A DNA stretch of 38,338 nt from an uncultured Bacteroidota bacterium (GCA_903905065.1 CAIVEW010000047.1:1-38338), one strand, 5' to 3'. Shown: positions 14,904 to 24,431, numbered from the stretch's first letter. The notes: generated from the letters alone by a model not told the origin. A program made the numbers and translations.

Positions 14904-17318
14904 ATGGGCAAAAGACTATTTGATAAAAGGAAAAACTTTTTTTACTTACTGCTGCTGGCCTTTGCTCTGCTGGCAGGCTGCAATACAACAAAACACCTCA
15001 GTGATAAGCAATACCTGGTACGCAAAAACAAGCTCACGTTAAAATCTGAAGAAAAGATCGCTAATAAAGGAGAACTAAAGGATAACCTTGGCCGGTACAT
15101 GATTCAAAAACGAAACAGTACGTTATTCGGTATTCCGTTCAAACTGCTGTTTTATAACCGCCATTACTACAGGCTGCACGAAAAGCCAGATTCTTTGTTG
15201 CCTAATTCGGTGGAAAGGCCGGAAATTTTCGACTCCTCTAAAATGGTCAAGTCAGCAGAAAATATGAAGAACTACTTGAACTTTCAGGGTTTCTTTTATG
15301 CCAAAGTGAAGGACACGGTTAGGTTAGCAAAGAAGAAAGCCTATCCCGAATATGACGTAAGCACGGGCATTAACTACCGGATAAATAACCTTACCTACGA
15401 TGTGGACGACAGTGCTATAGCCCGCATTGTTCGTTCTGCGATGGATGAAACAGCATTGGAAAGGCACAAGGAGTTCACATGGGGATTGATCGACGATGAG
15501 CGTAGCAGGATCACACAATTAGTGCGCAATAATGGCTACTACAATTTCACCCTGGAAAATGTAAATTTTTTGGATGGGCTGGATACCGTAGATAAAGCGA
15601 TATTCAAAGACGTGGAAAGCCCTTTTGAAAATGCAATTAATTTTATTGCACCTGTTAAGGGAACAGCTGACCATAAAATTGATTTAACCGGGAAGATAAG
15701 GAAGGAGGATGACACTGCCGCGTACAGGAAGTTTACTATAGCAACTGTAAATGTATACCCGGATTTTGTGAGCCTCAAAGACCTGAAAGACAGCTCGATG
15801 TTAAGTGAAACTCTGGATAGCATTGTGTTCAGATATCACAATGAGTATATACATGCCCGGGTACTGTACGAACATATTTATCTTTCGCCCGGGCAAATAT
15901 ACTCGCAGGCCGACTATGACAAGACCGTTCGCAAGTTGAACGAACTTGGAGTGTTTCAATACATAAGCATCAAGTTCTATGAAAGAAAAGGGAAACCTGG
16001 GCAGCTTGATTGCTACATATTTTTGAATAAAATAAAAAAGCTTGACTTTACGATCAATCCTGTGGTATCAAGCGGGTCCACGTATTCTCTTGGCAGTTCT
16101 GTAGGTGTGAATGTGCGTAACCGTAATTTTGCAAAAGGCGCCAATCTGCTGACTGTAGGAGTTAATGGCGGTATAGAGTATTTGTATACCGCCGGAAAAG
16201 AGTTCGTCAATAATTTCAGCTTGCTCACCGAGTACTATGGTGTCAATGCCAGCCTGGATTTCCCCAAGTTTATAGCTCCTTTTCCATCTGATCTTTTTGG
16301 CACCGGCAATTTGCCGCATACGATTCTGGGCGTTGGTGAGAATGTGATCGACCGGGTTAATTATTTTACCTTGGAGAACACCAGCGCCAACCTGTCCTAC
16401 AGTTGGCAGGAAACGCAGACAAAAAAATGGAGTTTTTCACCGGCTTTCGTAAATATTATCCATTTGCCGCAGGAATCACCCTCATTTATCCAGGTGCTCG
16501 ATAGTAATGAGTATCTGAAAAACAGCTACAAACAGGCATTCATTGAAGGCGAAAATCTTTCTTTTACGTTCGACAATAACGCCAGGAAACACGGCAGGAA
16601 TTATTCGTTTTTAAAGCTCTCAATAGAAGAAGCCGGAGGACTTTTAAGTGGCCTTAACCAGTTAGGCAAGCAGTGGATTGATGGTTATTCTGAGAAGAAC
16701 TTCGCTCAATACACAAAGTTTGATTTCGATGCGCGGCACTATTTTACGTTGCCTCATTCTGTATTTGCCTTTCATTTTTACGGGGGTGTAGGCTTGCCCT
16801 ATGGGCAGTCAACGGCTCTGCCATATATAAAGCAATATTTTGCAGGCGGGCCATATAGCCTGCGCGGTTGGCGCATTCGCACACTCGGTCCTGGCAGTTA
16901 TTATGACGCCAGCGCAGTAAACAACACCACAACAATTGATAGGACGGGGGACATTAAGTTGGAATGGAATGGCGAGTATAGGTTTCCGATAACGCCGCTT
17001 TTCGCAGGCGCCGTGAAAATGAATGGCGCCATATTCGCAGATGCAGGAAACATCTGGCTTGCAAAAAAGGATCCGGGCTATCCTGGTGGCGAATTCGCTT
17101 TAAATACGCTCGGACAGGATATAGCCGCCGACATAGGGGTCGGCACCCGTTTTGATATTGCCTCGTTTCTTACACTTCGGCTTGACATTGGCATGCCCGT
17201 TAAAAAACCTTACATTTCTAATGATGGCGGGTGGGTATTTAATCAGATTGATCCCGCAAGCTCTTCGTGGCGTGCTAACAATATCATTCTCAATATTTCG
17301 ATAGGCTATCCGTTTTAA
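14904..17318 (+). CDS. tamL: TamL, lipoprotein-type BamA/TamA family outer-membrane assembly protein
   Basis: This is an 804-residue protein. Residues 1-24 form a lipoprotein signal with the lipobox LLAGC (Cys25). POTRA-like domains follow to about residue 430, then a 16-strand Omp85 barrel whose end carries the hallmark GPYSLRGWRIRTLGPGSYY (about 650-670, the VRGY/F-equivalent loop), FADAGNIWLAKKD and the terminal LNISIGYPF. TamL is the lipidated TamA paralogue known from Bacteroidota that works with TamB. A tamB gene is absent on both sides here; the next gene is an arginase. The ATG at 14904 is chosen because an upstream in-frame ATG would destroy the lipoprotein signal. Confidence 0.9.
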   Translation: MGKRLFDKRKNFFYLLLLAFALLAGCNTTKHLSDKQYLVRKNKLTLKSEEKIANKGELKDNLGRYMIQKRNSTLFGIPFKLLFYNRHYYRLHEKPDSLLPNSVERPEIFDSSKMVKSAENMKNYLNFQGFFYAKVKDTVRLAKKKAYPEYDVSTGINYRINNLTYDVDDSAIARIVRSAMDETALERHKEFTWGLIDDERSRITQLVRNNGYYNFTLENVNFLDGLDTVDKAIFKDVESPFENAINFIAPVKGTADHKIDLTGKIRKEDDTAAYRKFTIATVNVYPDFVSLKDLKDSSMLSETLDSIVFRYHNEYIHARVLYEHIYLSPGQIYSQADYDKTVRKLNELGVFQYISIKFYERKGKPGQLDCYIFLNKIKKLDFTINPVVSSGSTYSLGSSVGVNVRNRNFAKGANLLTVGVNGGIEYLYTAGKEFVNNFSLLTEYYGVNASLDFPKFIAPFPSDLFGTGNLPHTILGVGENVIDRVNYFTLENTSANLSYSWQETQTKKWSFSPAFVNIIHLPQESPSFIQVLDSNEYLKNSYKQAFIEGENLSFTFDNNARKHGRNYSFLKLSIEEAGGLLSGLNQLGKQWIDGYSEKNFAQYTKFDFDARHYFTLPHSVFAFHFYGGVGLPYGQSTALPYIKQYFAGGPYSLRGWRIRTLGPGSYYDASAVNNTTTIDRTGDIKLEWNGEYRFPITPLFAGAVKMNGAIFADAGNIWLAKKDPGYPGGEFALNTLGQDIAADIGVGTRFDIASFLTLRLDIGMPVKKPYISNDGGWVFNQIDPASSSWRANNIILNISIGYPF

Positions 17319-17443
17319 GTTTATACGTGATAAGTTGATCAGGGAAACGCGCACGTGTGCATCAATTAACTTTTCTGTCTACTTTTAAACCTATCTCTTA
17401 TCGCTTGGTAACCGGTCTCTTATCAACTTATCACCTTATCTCT

Positions 17444-17451
17444 TATCTTTG
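17444..17451 (+). promoter_or_regulatory. -7 box immediately before arginase (leaderless candidate)
   Basis: TATCTTTG ends only 7 nt before the ATG at 17459. Since transcription in Bacteroidota starts a few nucleotides after this box, the mRNA would have almost no leader. Repeated CTTATC motifs lie just upstream, including an inverted copy of a 13-nt sequence (17327-17339 with 17422-17434). Confidence 0.55.
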
Positions 17452-17458
17452 ACTTTTT

Positions 17459-18406
17459 ATGCGGAACATTAAGATCATAGAGGTAAGGTCAGAGATAGGG
17501 GCGGGGACGCGTGGCGCCAGCCTGGGCATTGACGCGATCAAGATAGCCGCGCTCGACTTCATGAGTAATCTTTTCGTGAACTTCCCTTCGGATGTAATTG
17601 AAAATGAGAACAGGTTGCTATATGAGCCTATAGCATCCCCCTATGCCAAGCGTATACAGGGCATATACACCATGTATGACCGGGTGTCAAAGGCTGTCTG
17701 CGAAACAGTAAAGTCGGGACTTTTTCCGCTGGTGCTCGCGGGCGATCACAGCACGGCTGGTGCCACCATAGCCGGGCTTAAAATGGCAAGGCCAAAACGC
17801 CGCCTGGGCGTCGTGTGGATAGACGCACATGCCGATCTGCACTCACCATACACAACGCCTTCTGGCAATATGCACGGCATGCCATTGTCCATATCATTGG
17901 CTGATGATAATATTGATAACCAGGTGCACAATCCGGATACGAAGACACTGGAATACTGGAATAAACTGAAATCTCTGGGCAAGATCGAACCTAAGATTAT
18001 GCCAGAGGATATAGTGTTTATTGCGCTACGCGATTTTGAAAAAGAAGAAGAGGCTATCCTGAAAAAAGGCAATATAAAAGTGATACCTGTGGCCGAAGTG
18101 CGGCGCAAAGGCGTGGAAAATGTAGTAAGGCAAACATTTCTGCACCTTTCCAACTGCGACGATATCTATGTGTCATTTGATGTAGACTGCCTGGATAGCT
18201 CTATCTCCCGTGGTACGGGTACACCGGTAAGCAACGGCCTAAAGGAGCGTGAGGCGGAAGACCTCGTGGCCTCGTTCATGCAGCACCATAAAATATGCTG
18301 TTTTGAGATAGCAGAAGTGAATCCTACCCTGGATAAGGAAAACCTGATGGCCGAGATCGCCTTCAATATTCTGCAGCGCAGCGTGAATTTGCTGCTGCTG
18401 AACTAA
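17459..18406 (+). CDS. Arginase (ureohydrolase family)
   Basis: This is a 315-residue enzyme that hydrolyses L-arginine to ornithine and urea using two Mn ions. Metal-binding motifs are GDHS (95-98), DAHADLHSP (122-130), and SFDVDCLD with two Asp ligands (about 239-246). The substrate-specificity block TPSGNMHGMPLSISL is of arginase type, and the catalytic Glu lies in FEIAEVNPTLD. The loop after the last metal motif reads SSISRGTGTP. Agmatinase or formiminoglutamase are alternatives, but the SGNxHG motif favours arginase. No urease or ornithine-catabolism gene is adjacent. It may be translated from a nearly leaderless mRNA. Confidence 0.9.
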   Translation: MRNIKIIEVRSEIGAGTRGASLGIDAIKIAALDFMSNLFVNFPSDVIENENRLLYEPIASPYAKRIQGIYTMYDRVSKAVCETVKSGLFPLVLAGDHSTAGATIAGLKMARPKRRLGVVWIDAHADLHSPYTTPSGNMHGMPLSISLADDNIDNQVHNPDTKTLEYWNKLKSLGKIEPKIMPEDIVFIALRDFEKEEEAILKKGNIKVIPVAEVRRKGVENVVRQTFLHLSNCDDIYVSFDVDCLDSSISRGTGTPVSNGLKEREAEDLVASFMQHHKICCFEIAEVNPTLDKENLMAEIAFNILQRSVNLLLLN

Positions 18407-18408
18407 CG

Positions 18409-18963
18409 TCACTTCACAAAATAGAATTTCATACTGCCACCCCGTATGCCGGAGCTGTCTGGTAGTGATGTCGTAGCATCAAGGTATTTAGCCACAACCA
18501 CATGGTAGAAGTAAACCGTATCTCCCGGTTTTACACGTTCGTAAATGCTTTTAGATACGTCGCTGCTGTCTTGGTCGCCGTAGAAGGGGTCTTTCACAGC
18601 CGGGGCGCGGGTTGTGGATATATCTGGGCTTATTGTATCGCCAAGGCAGTATTCAGCGCTGTAATCCATCATGGTAACCATGTTGCCCACAGAGTCTTCA
18701 TACAATCTGCGTTCTGAGTAACCAAAATCAAAAGCTACAATGCGGTACTTGTTACCTGCAGAGTCATGGCAGGTAATGCCCTGCTTTAATAATGAATTAA
18801 ACTGATCTTTTTTTATCGGTCCACCCTTCAGGTCCGAATGACCGAGGTAAACGGGTGGAACGAAAACTTTGGCTTTTCCGGGTGCCTTTTGCTGCGCCAG
18901 TAATTTAAGGCCGACCAATATTAGTACAATGATCAGCGGCAGGTATGCTTTACGGTACATCAT
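18409..18963 (-). CDS. Membrane-anchored or exported protein of unknown function
   Basis: This is a 184-residue protein. Residues 5-22 (KAYLPLIIVLILVGLKLL) are a TM anchor or uncleaved signal. The remainder is a soluble, beta-rich domain: FVPPVYLGHSDLKGGPI, YRIVAFDFGYSERRLYEDS, GDTVYFYHVVVAKY and a final KFYFVK. The FDFGYSERR and GDTVYFYHVVV motifs slightly recall the GldM C-terminal domain of the gliding/T9SS apparatus, but I am not confident. It converges on arginase with 2 nt between stop codons. A TATTTTTG box on minus lies 5 nt before the ATG. Confidence 0.8.
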   Translation of the reverse strand: MMYRKAYLPLIIVLILVGLKLLAQQKAPGKAKVFVPPVYLGHSDLKGGPIKKDQFNSLLKQGITCHDSAGNKYRIVAFDFGYSERRLYEDSVGNMVTMMDYSAEYCLGDTISPDISTTRAPAVKDPFYGDQDSSDVSKSIYERVKPGDTVYFYHVVVAKYLDATTSLPDSSGIRGGSMKFYFVK

Positions 18964-19203
18964 TACCTCAAAAATAATTATTTTACCCTGATTTAGTGCA
19001 TTTATTCAAAAATCAATTCTATGTCACTCCAAGACTAGAGCAAGTTCTCGATACCAACAGGCTAGGATGGCATGTGGAACTATCATGTCGGCTGCTCAAC
19101 GGGTTGGGCATTTTATCAAGGGGATATCAAGTCCGTCTTAGAGGGTGGTCTGGACCTCAGGAATAAAAATCCTGCATGCACAAATGTGATCAACTCGTGA
19201 GAG

Positions 19204-22161
19204 TTACATACCTCCGCCACCATCATGGTCGTGCCAATGCCCGCCGCCCGGAGGCGGTCCTCCCGGAGGCCCGCCCGGGAAATTCATATTCTTTTGATCG
19301 CCGTTTTCCTCAGGCATAGCCATGCCCTTAAAGTGGCGCAGCGTATAGGTTAGTTGTAGCATGAAATACTGCTGCAACACATTGGTAAGGTCATTTTCTA
19401 CATAATTGGCGCCCACAGTGCGGGTAATGCTTTTGTTTTCCTTAAGAATGTCAAACGCGCTGATCCTTGCTTCCAGCGAGCGGTTTTTGAAGAATTTATA
19501 GCCCACATAGGCGTTCCACAAAAGGAAATCTATATTGCCCGAAGAAGAGCTGAGCGTACTGTAATAGGAATGGGTAATATTTGTATTAAACACAAACCCT
19601 TTCAGGAAAATCCAGTTGATCTTAAAGGCTGCCGTATGGTTATAGTAATTGTTATTGGCTTGCCCTTGAAGGGAATTCTTCACGAAGTTGTAAGTTCCGG
19701 TATAAGAAAGCGAGAAGTCCAGGTTCTGGCTTACATTGCTGCTGATCACAATGCCGGCAGATGGCACCAGGTCGTTTGAGTAATCCGCGACATTATTTAT
19801 CAGTCCCGGTGTGTGTGTATAGTTGAGGCCGCCGGTAAGGTTCAGGTTGCTCTTGATCACATCCGCAGGTATACCATAGGTCACGAATACCTTGTTGTTC
19901 GAATAGTAGTTAAGGTTCATAGGGGCAGTAAGCTGGGCGCCACGGGTCAGCAGGATGCCATTAGCGATCACAGAATCTGGCTTCAAAGTTGAGTAGGTAG
20001 CAGTGCCAATATAATTAGTGATGTAGTTTGCATATGCGTACAGGAAGAAATTGTGCTGCGATTTCCCACGTGTGAGCCCGTAGCGCACCAGGAAGGTTTG
20101 TTCGTAGTCCTGAACTAAGTTTTTATTGCCCATGCTCAGTTGCAATGGGTTGCTGACGTTCACTACATCTTGCAGTTGGGTAATTCCCGGAGGACTTGTA
20201 TTGGTGCGATAGGTGACACGAAGGTTCTTGCCGTTCTTAAACTTGTAATTGAAAAACACAGTAGGCAGCACGTTTACAAAGGTCCGTGGGCCGATAGTTA
20301 TTGTAGAAGGGAACTCCTGGCTGCCCTCCAGTACTGCGTATTGCACATTGGCACCAAACATGAGGCTCATTTTTTTGTCTCCTATGCGATAGTTAACGCC
20401 GCCGCGCTGGGTGGTGTAGGTGCTGGTATATTTGTTGGAAAGTATATCGTCAGGTTGCAATTGTTGAGACACCGCGTTTGCTGTATCGGTAGCCTTATCC
20501 GATTTGCTGTTGGTAATGGACGGGTTATAGTTGAACATCAGTTGACTTTTGCTGCCAATCGGCTCTGTGTAATTTATATTGGAGGAGATCGTGTTGCTGT
20601 TGTTATATAAGTTATAGTGCTGGTCAACCTGCGTAGGGGTAGTAGGGTATACATTGGCACTGTCTGCGCTCTCAGTAAGCGTGTTAGTGACACCGTCACC
20701 GGTTTTCTCATTTAGCGAAGTGCCAACATTTATAGAAAACGTTCTGCCCTTCTTTTTCATTTTGTGGCGGAACAGGATATTATTGGAAAATGTGTATCCG
20801 GCACTGTTTGCAATACTGGTATTGTTTGAATTACTCAGAAGCTGGTTTCTTTGGGAGTAACTGCTGTCTATTTGGCTTGAGGTGGAATAGTTTTCCTGCA
20901 AACTAAGATTCGGTGTAACGATGAGCGAATTTGAGGAATCAATAGTGTATTCGAAACGCAAATTGAACCTGTTGTTGAAGTTCTTTGTGTTGTTGACGTC
21001 CTGCTCGTTGTAGAGGCCCACCTGGTTACTGTCAATAGGGGCGTCTGATGGGAAGGTGTAATTCCTGCTTGTTTGTGTGTTGTTTACATTGTCGCTATAG
21101 TTGAAGAAGTAGCTTGCGGTAACCTTTATTTTTTTACCCCATTGGTCGCTGTAATTGATGCCCGCAGAGTGAGTCGTTGTGATTCCTGATTGTTGTCCCG
21201 TGAGGAAATTGCTGGCACCGCCACCGCCACCACCACCACCGCCACCAAATGCTCCGCCGCCACGGCCACCGCCTGCACCACCACCGCTGCCAGATATCCC
21301 CAGCAGATCCTGGGAGCTGAAATTTTGCTGGTTGATGTTATTAGACAACTCTATGATAGAAATTCGCCGGTCGCCCTGGAACGAGTTGAAGCTCTCGCCG
21401 CCAAGAAATGTGCCATCGGTACCATAGCCCCCATATATCTTGCCAAACTGACCTTCGCGCTTATCCCGCTTGGTGACGAAATTCATGGTTTTCTGAGAAT
21501 TGCCGTCATCAAAACCGGTGAAAAGGGACTGGTCGCTTAGTTGGTCGAATATCTCCACTTTGTCCACTATTTCGGCAGGCAGGTTTCGGACGCCCAAGGT
21601 AGGGTCGGTGCCGAAAAATGGCTTGCCATCGACATATACCTGCTGGACGGCCTCTCCGTTTACTTTCACACCGCTGTTGTCTGATGATACGCCGGGCATT
21701 TTGTTGATCAGGTCTTCGGCAGTTGCATCAGGATTTACTTTGAATGCATCCGCATGGAATGCGGTTGTGTCTCCGTTTTGTTCAGCGCGTATCTGCTTAC
21801 CGGAGACGGTCACACCTTTCAGCTCATTGGACGACGCTTTCATAGCGATAGTGCCAACCAGGAAATCCCGGTCGGTAACGGTCAGCATTTTGTTTTGCGA
21901 TTTATACCCGAGATATTCGATATGCAACAAATACTTGCCGGGGTTCACATCTTTTATGTTGAAACTGCCGCTGGCGTCTGTTACATCTCCGAGCCCTGTT
22001 TTTACGCTGGTGTCATTGCCATCTTTTAAGACTACCGAAACACCAATGAGCGCAGAGGTATCTTTAAAATCAGCAATGCGGCCTTTAATGGAGTAAGTTT
22101 GCGAGAAGCTGGAGGATGATATCAATAAAATAGCAAGCGCAAGTACAAATCGTTGGAGCAT
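19204..22161 (-). CDS. Outer-membrane beta-barrel protein, TonB-receptor type (CarboxypepD_reg-like, plug and OMP_b-brl_3)
   Basis: This is a 985-residue protein. A signal peptide ends near SFSQT. Residues 23-100 are a carboxypeptidase-regulatory-like beta-sandwich (YSIKGRIADFKDTSALIGVS). About 130-230 form a plug (VNPDATAEDLINKMPGVSSD, VYVDGKPFFGTDPTLGVRNL), and the remainder is a 22-strand type barrel. A Gly-rich loop follows the plug (GGGAGGGRGGGAFGGGGGGG, about 290-310) and the end is Pro/Gly/His-rich (PPGGGHWHDHDGGGGM), which could bind metal. No SusD neighbour is present, so a SusC-type glycan importer is unlikely. The start is the ATG at 22161, because an upstream TTG (22182) is less likely. 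The ligand is unknown. Confidence 0.9.
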   Translation of the reverse strand: MLQRFVLALAILLISSSSFSQTYSIKGRIADFKDTSALIGVSVVLKDGNDTSVKTGLGDVTDASGSFNIKDVNPGKYLLHIEYLGYKSQNKMLTVTDRDFLVGTIAMKASSNELKGVTVSGKQIRAEQNGDTTAFHADAFKVNPDATAEDLINKMPGVSSDNSGVKVNGEAVQQVYVDGKPFFGTDPTLGVRNLPAEIVDKVEIFDQLSDQSLFTGFDDGNSQKTMNFVTKRDKREGQFGKIYGGYGTDGTFLGGESFNSFQGDRRISIIELSNNINQQNFSSQDLLGISGSGGGAGGGRGGGAFGGGGGGGGGGASNFLTGQQSGITTTHSAGINYSDQWGKKIKVTASYFFNYSDNVNNTQTSRNYTFPSDAPIDSNQVGLYNEQDVNNTKNFNNRFNLRFEYTIDSSNSLIVTPNLSLQENYSTSSQIDSSYSQRNQLLSNSNNTSIANSAGYTFSNNILFRHKMKKKGRTFSINVGTSLNEKTGDGVTNTLTESADSANVYPTTPTQVDQHYNLYNNSNTISSNINYTEPIGSKSQLMFNYNPSITNSKSDKATDTANAVSQQLQPDDILSNKYTSTYTTQRGGVNYRIGDKKMSLMFGANVQYAVLEGSQEFPSTITIGPRTFVNVLPTVFFNYKFKNGKNLRVTYRTNTSPPGITQLQDVVNVSNPLQLSMGNKNLVQDYEQTFLVRYGLTRGKSQHNFFLYAYANYITNYIGTATYSTLKPDSVIANGILLTRGAQLTAPMNLNYYSNNKVFVTYGIPADVIKSNLNLTGGLNYTHTPGLINNVADYSNDLVPSAGIVISSNVSQNLDFSLSYTGTYNFVKNSLQGQANNNYYNHTAAFKINWIFLKGFVFNTNITHSYYSTLSSSSGNIDFLLWNAYVGYKFFKNRSLEARISAFDILKENKSITRTVGANYVENDLTNVLQQYFMLQLTYTLRHFKGMAMPEENGDQKNMNFPGGPPGGPPPGGGHWHDHDGGGGM

Positions 22162-22259
22162 GATGTGATTTCTGATAGCCAATAAGACGGAAATATAAGG
22201 AAAAGGTTTAAGCGGGGAACACTGTATTTATTCAGTAAAATGTAAACTGCTGAAAGTGA

Positions 22260-22787
22260 TTACCCACCGGCACTATCGATCAAAAGCTCCTTTCGCCAGT
22301 CTTGAAAGCAGATCTTAAACCATTCCGTATATTTTTCCGGGTTTCTGTTAATGTCTTTTTCTATTTGTGCCGGGAATACATATTGCCATGCGCCTACTTC
22401 AGAAGGATCAGGTAGCGGTACACTGTTTGAAATACCAATGAAAACATGGTCGAATTCATGTTCTGTAAGATCATTATCCAGCTTTGCCCTGTACACAAAA
22501 CTAAAGGCTTCTTTCAGTTCACATTGCATACCCATTTCCTCACGAAGCCTGCGTATTGCGGCCTCGCCCACAGATTCGCCAGGGCGGGGATGGCTGCAGC
22601 AGGTGTTGGTCCACAAATTTGCAGAATGGTACTTACCCGCTGCGCGCTGCTGCAAGAGCATTTCGCCCCTGGTATTGAATATAAATACGGAAATGGCACG
22701 GTGTAGCCGGCCCTCTATGTGTGCCTGCTGTTTTTCCATTGAGCCGATCTCATTATCCTCCGTTCCTACCAGTATTACTTGTTCCAT
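22260..22787 (-). CDS. idi: Isopentenyl-diphosphate delta-isomerase, type I
   Basis: This is a 175-residue Nudix-fold enzyme interconverting IPP and DMAPP. The active-site Cys is in TNTCCSHP (Cys64, by alignment with E. coli Cys67), and the Nudix segment is GEAAIRRLREEMGM. The glutamate/metal motif is LTEHEFDHVF (about 116). The C-terminal EKYTEWFK contains the conserved Trp that covers the active site. It belongs to isoprenoid synthesis for menaquinone, undecaprenyl phosphate and carotenoids. The gap to glxA-type gene on the same strand is 40 nt, so it may be co-transcribed with its neighbour, but the roles are unrelated. Confidence 0.95.
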   Translation of the reverse strand: MEQVILVGTEDNEIGSMEKQQAHIEGRLHRAISVFIFNTRGEMLLQQRAAGKYHSANLWTNTCCSHPRPGESVGEAAIRRLREEMGMQCELKEAFSFVYRAKLDNDLTEHEFDHVFIGISNSVPLPDPSEVGAWQYVFPAQIEKDINRNPEKYTEWFKICFQDWRKELLIDSAGG

Positions 22788-22827
22788 TCGCTTGGGAAAT
22801 TGTTTTTTGGATTTTCAGATTTGGAAT

Positions 22828-23799
22828 TTAACTCACCATTTCCCTATTATACTTCTTACGGTAGTCTAATGGCGACAAGCCTGTTATCTTTTTAAAAGTA
22901 GTGCGGAACGCCTTGCTATCGGAATATCCAACCGCATACATGATCTCGTTTATATTTTCCCTCCCGGATTCAAGGCTCTTCTTGGCAGCCTCTATTTTTA
23001 CACGCTGCAGGTATTCTACCGGAGTGTTCGAGGTCGCTTTTTTAAAACGCCGCTCAAAATTGCGCCTGCTGATGAGCGACATGCCCGCCAGGTAGTCAAC
23101 AGATATTTTCTCCGCCACATTGCTTTCTATATACTCCTGCGCTTTCTTTATAGGGTCGTCCTCATGCTCCTTCTGCCCCATAAAGATGGTGAAAGGCGAT
23201 TGGCTCTTTCGTTCAATTTCCACTTCCAGCACCTTCGATACAAATACAGCAACGTCCCGTCCGCTGTGCTTTTCGATCAGGTGCAGTACGAGGTTTACGA
23301 ATGAGTAGGCTCCGCCGCTGGAGTAGATGCCGTTTTCGTCAATGATTATTTTCTCGGTTACTAATTTTACGTCGGGGAACATTTGCCGGAATGCATCGGC
23401 GGCCATCCAGTGTGTGGTGCAAGCCTTTCCTTTTACCAGGCCGGTCGATGCCAGCAGGAAGGCGCCTACACACAGGCTTGCCACTTCCGCGCCGCGTTTG
23501 TACTGTTCGGTGATCCACGGTATAAATTCCTGGTTTACAGAAAGCGATTTTGGGTTTAACGCCGGGATGATAATAAGGTCGGTCTTTTTTACTTCGCGCA
23601 TCATCGCGTTCGGGTGAACAGAAAAAAGCCCGCCATATAGTTTGGTCTCATCACTCAGCCCCACCAGGTGAATGTCGAACATTGGTGCACGGCCTGTTTT
23701 CTGCAGGTAATCATTTGCTGCATTCATTGCCTTGAATGGGCCAATGATGCTGCTCAGAATACTATCTCCCTGCGGTACTATTATTGAGACATGCTTCAT
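22828..23799 (-). CDS. GlxA-type transcriptional regulator (DJ-1/PfpI domain plus AraC HTH)
   Basis: This is a 323-residue protein. Residues 1-190 are a DJ-1/PfpI glutamine-amidotransferase-like domain with an elbow Cys110 in VASLCVGAFLLASTG; the partner His appears as HW in ACTTHWMAAD. Residues 225-318 are a two-helix-turn-helix AraC domain: DYLAGMSLISRRNFERRF, then NINEIMYAVGYSDSKAFRT. Such regulators sense metabolites through the DJ-1-like domain. It is divergent from the VOC-DinB-PfpI genes, which are natural candidates for its targets. The heptad-phased spacing of its 3' end resembles the arrays elsewhere, weakly. Confidence 0.93.
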   Translation of the reverse strand: MKHVSIIVPQGDSILSSIIGPFKAMNAANDYLQKTGRAPMFDIHLVGLSDETKLYGGLFSVHPNAMMREVKKTDLIIIPALNPKSLSVNQEFIPWITEQYKRGAEVASLCVGAFLLASTGLVKGKACTTHWMAADAFRQMFPDVKLVTEKIIIDENGIYSSGGAYSFVNLVLHLIEKHSGRDVAVFVSKVLEVEIERKSQSPFTIFMGQKEHEDDPIKKAQEYIESNVAEKISVDYLAGMSLISRRNFERRFKKATSNTPVEYLQRVKIEAAKKSLESGRENINEIMYAVGYSDSKAFRTTFKKITGLSPLDYRKKYNREMVS

Positions 23800-23818
23800 G
23801 CTCGCTGATTTTATTATG

Positions 23819-23905
23819 CAAATTTATGCCAAAATGTTGTCGCAATCACCCCCTCAGATTGGCGTATTTACACGCCGCCATTGTCGCTTAATGACAGTAG
23901 GTTTG
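23819..23905. promoter_or_regulatory. Divergent promoter candidates, glxA-type regulator and VOC gene
   Basis: Minus: TAAATTTG (23819-23826), 20 nt before the regulator ATG. Plus: TAGGTTTG (23898-23905), about 120 nt before the VOC ATG. Both match TAnnTTTG but lack TTTG at N19. The shared 225-nt region makes cross-regulation by the AraC-type protein plausible. Confidence 0.35.
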
Positions 23906-24024
23906 TATCATAATTAGGCAGTGCACAATTATTCATAATTACTTAATTCCGGTTCGAACTATTTTAAAATTAATTTAATCAAATCCAATCAATCATTTTC
24001 TAAACAATCTAAAAAACAAACATC

Positions 24025-24408
24025 ATGGACAAGAACGCAAATGCAATCAACTGGTTTGAAGTATCTGTAAGCGATATCGCCAGGGCAACAAAGTTTTATG
24101 AGACCATTTTCGACACAAAGCTGGAGCAGTCGGAAATGATGGGCATGAAGATGGCCATGTTCCCATCAGAGAATATGAACGGGAAGGTATCTGGTGCACT
24201 GGTGGAAAGCCAGATGCACAAACCAAGCGCAGACGGCGCGAAACTTTATTTCAACGGCAACCCCGACCTGGGAGTAGCGCTGAATAAGGTAGAAGCGGCC
24301 GGCGGCAAGGTAACTATGCCAAAGACGAAGATCAGCGATGAGATCGGGTACATGGGTTTCTTCATGGACTCTGAAGGGAACGCAGTCGCACTTCACTCTG
24401 GCAACTAA
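24025..24408 (+). CDS. VOC-superfamily protein (glyoxalase/bleomycin-resistance/dioxygenase fold)
   Basis: This is a 127-residue protein with paired beta-alpha-beta-beta-beta modules. AINWFEVSVSDIARATKFYE begins module 1 and LYFNGNPDLGVALNKVEAAG module 2, followed by MGFFMDSEGNAVALHS. The metal-binding His/Glu pattern of true glyoxalase I is not clear, so this is probably an uncharacterised VOC protein. It heads a small plus-strand group with DinB and PfpI-like genes, each behind its own terminator. Confidence 0.9.
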   Translation: MDKNANAINWFEVSVSDIARATKFYETIFDTKLEQSEMMGMKMAMFPSENMNGKVSGALVESQMHKPSADGAKLYFNGNPDLGVALNKVEAAGGKVTMPKTKISDEIGYMGFFMDSEGNAVALHSGN

Positions 24409-24431
24409 TAAATAGATAAACTAATAAACAC

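Noticed and set aside
19072..19200. 42-residue plus-strand ORF (begins MWNYHVGCSTGWAFYQ) in the 240-nt gap between 18964 and 19203
   Set aside because: No recognisable homology, promoter or neighbour; length is within chance expectation. The gap otherwise shows nothing.
21179..21540. Plus-strand Pro/Thr-rich ORFs opposite the barrel gene
   Set aside because: They are antisense to the Gly-rich loop codons (GGN read as NCC) and have no other support.
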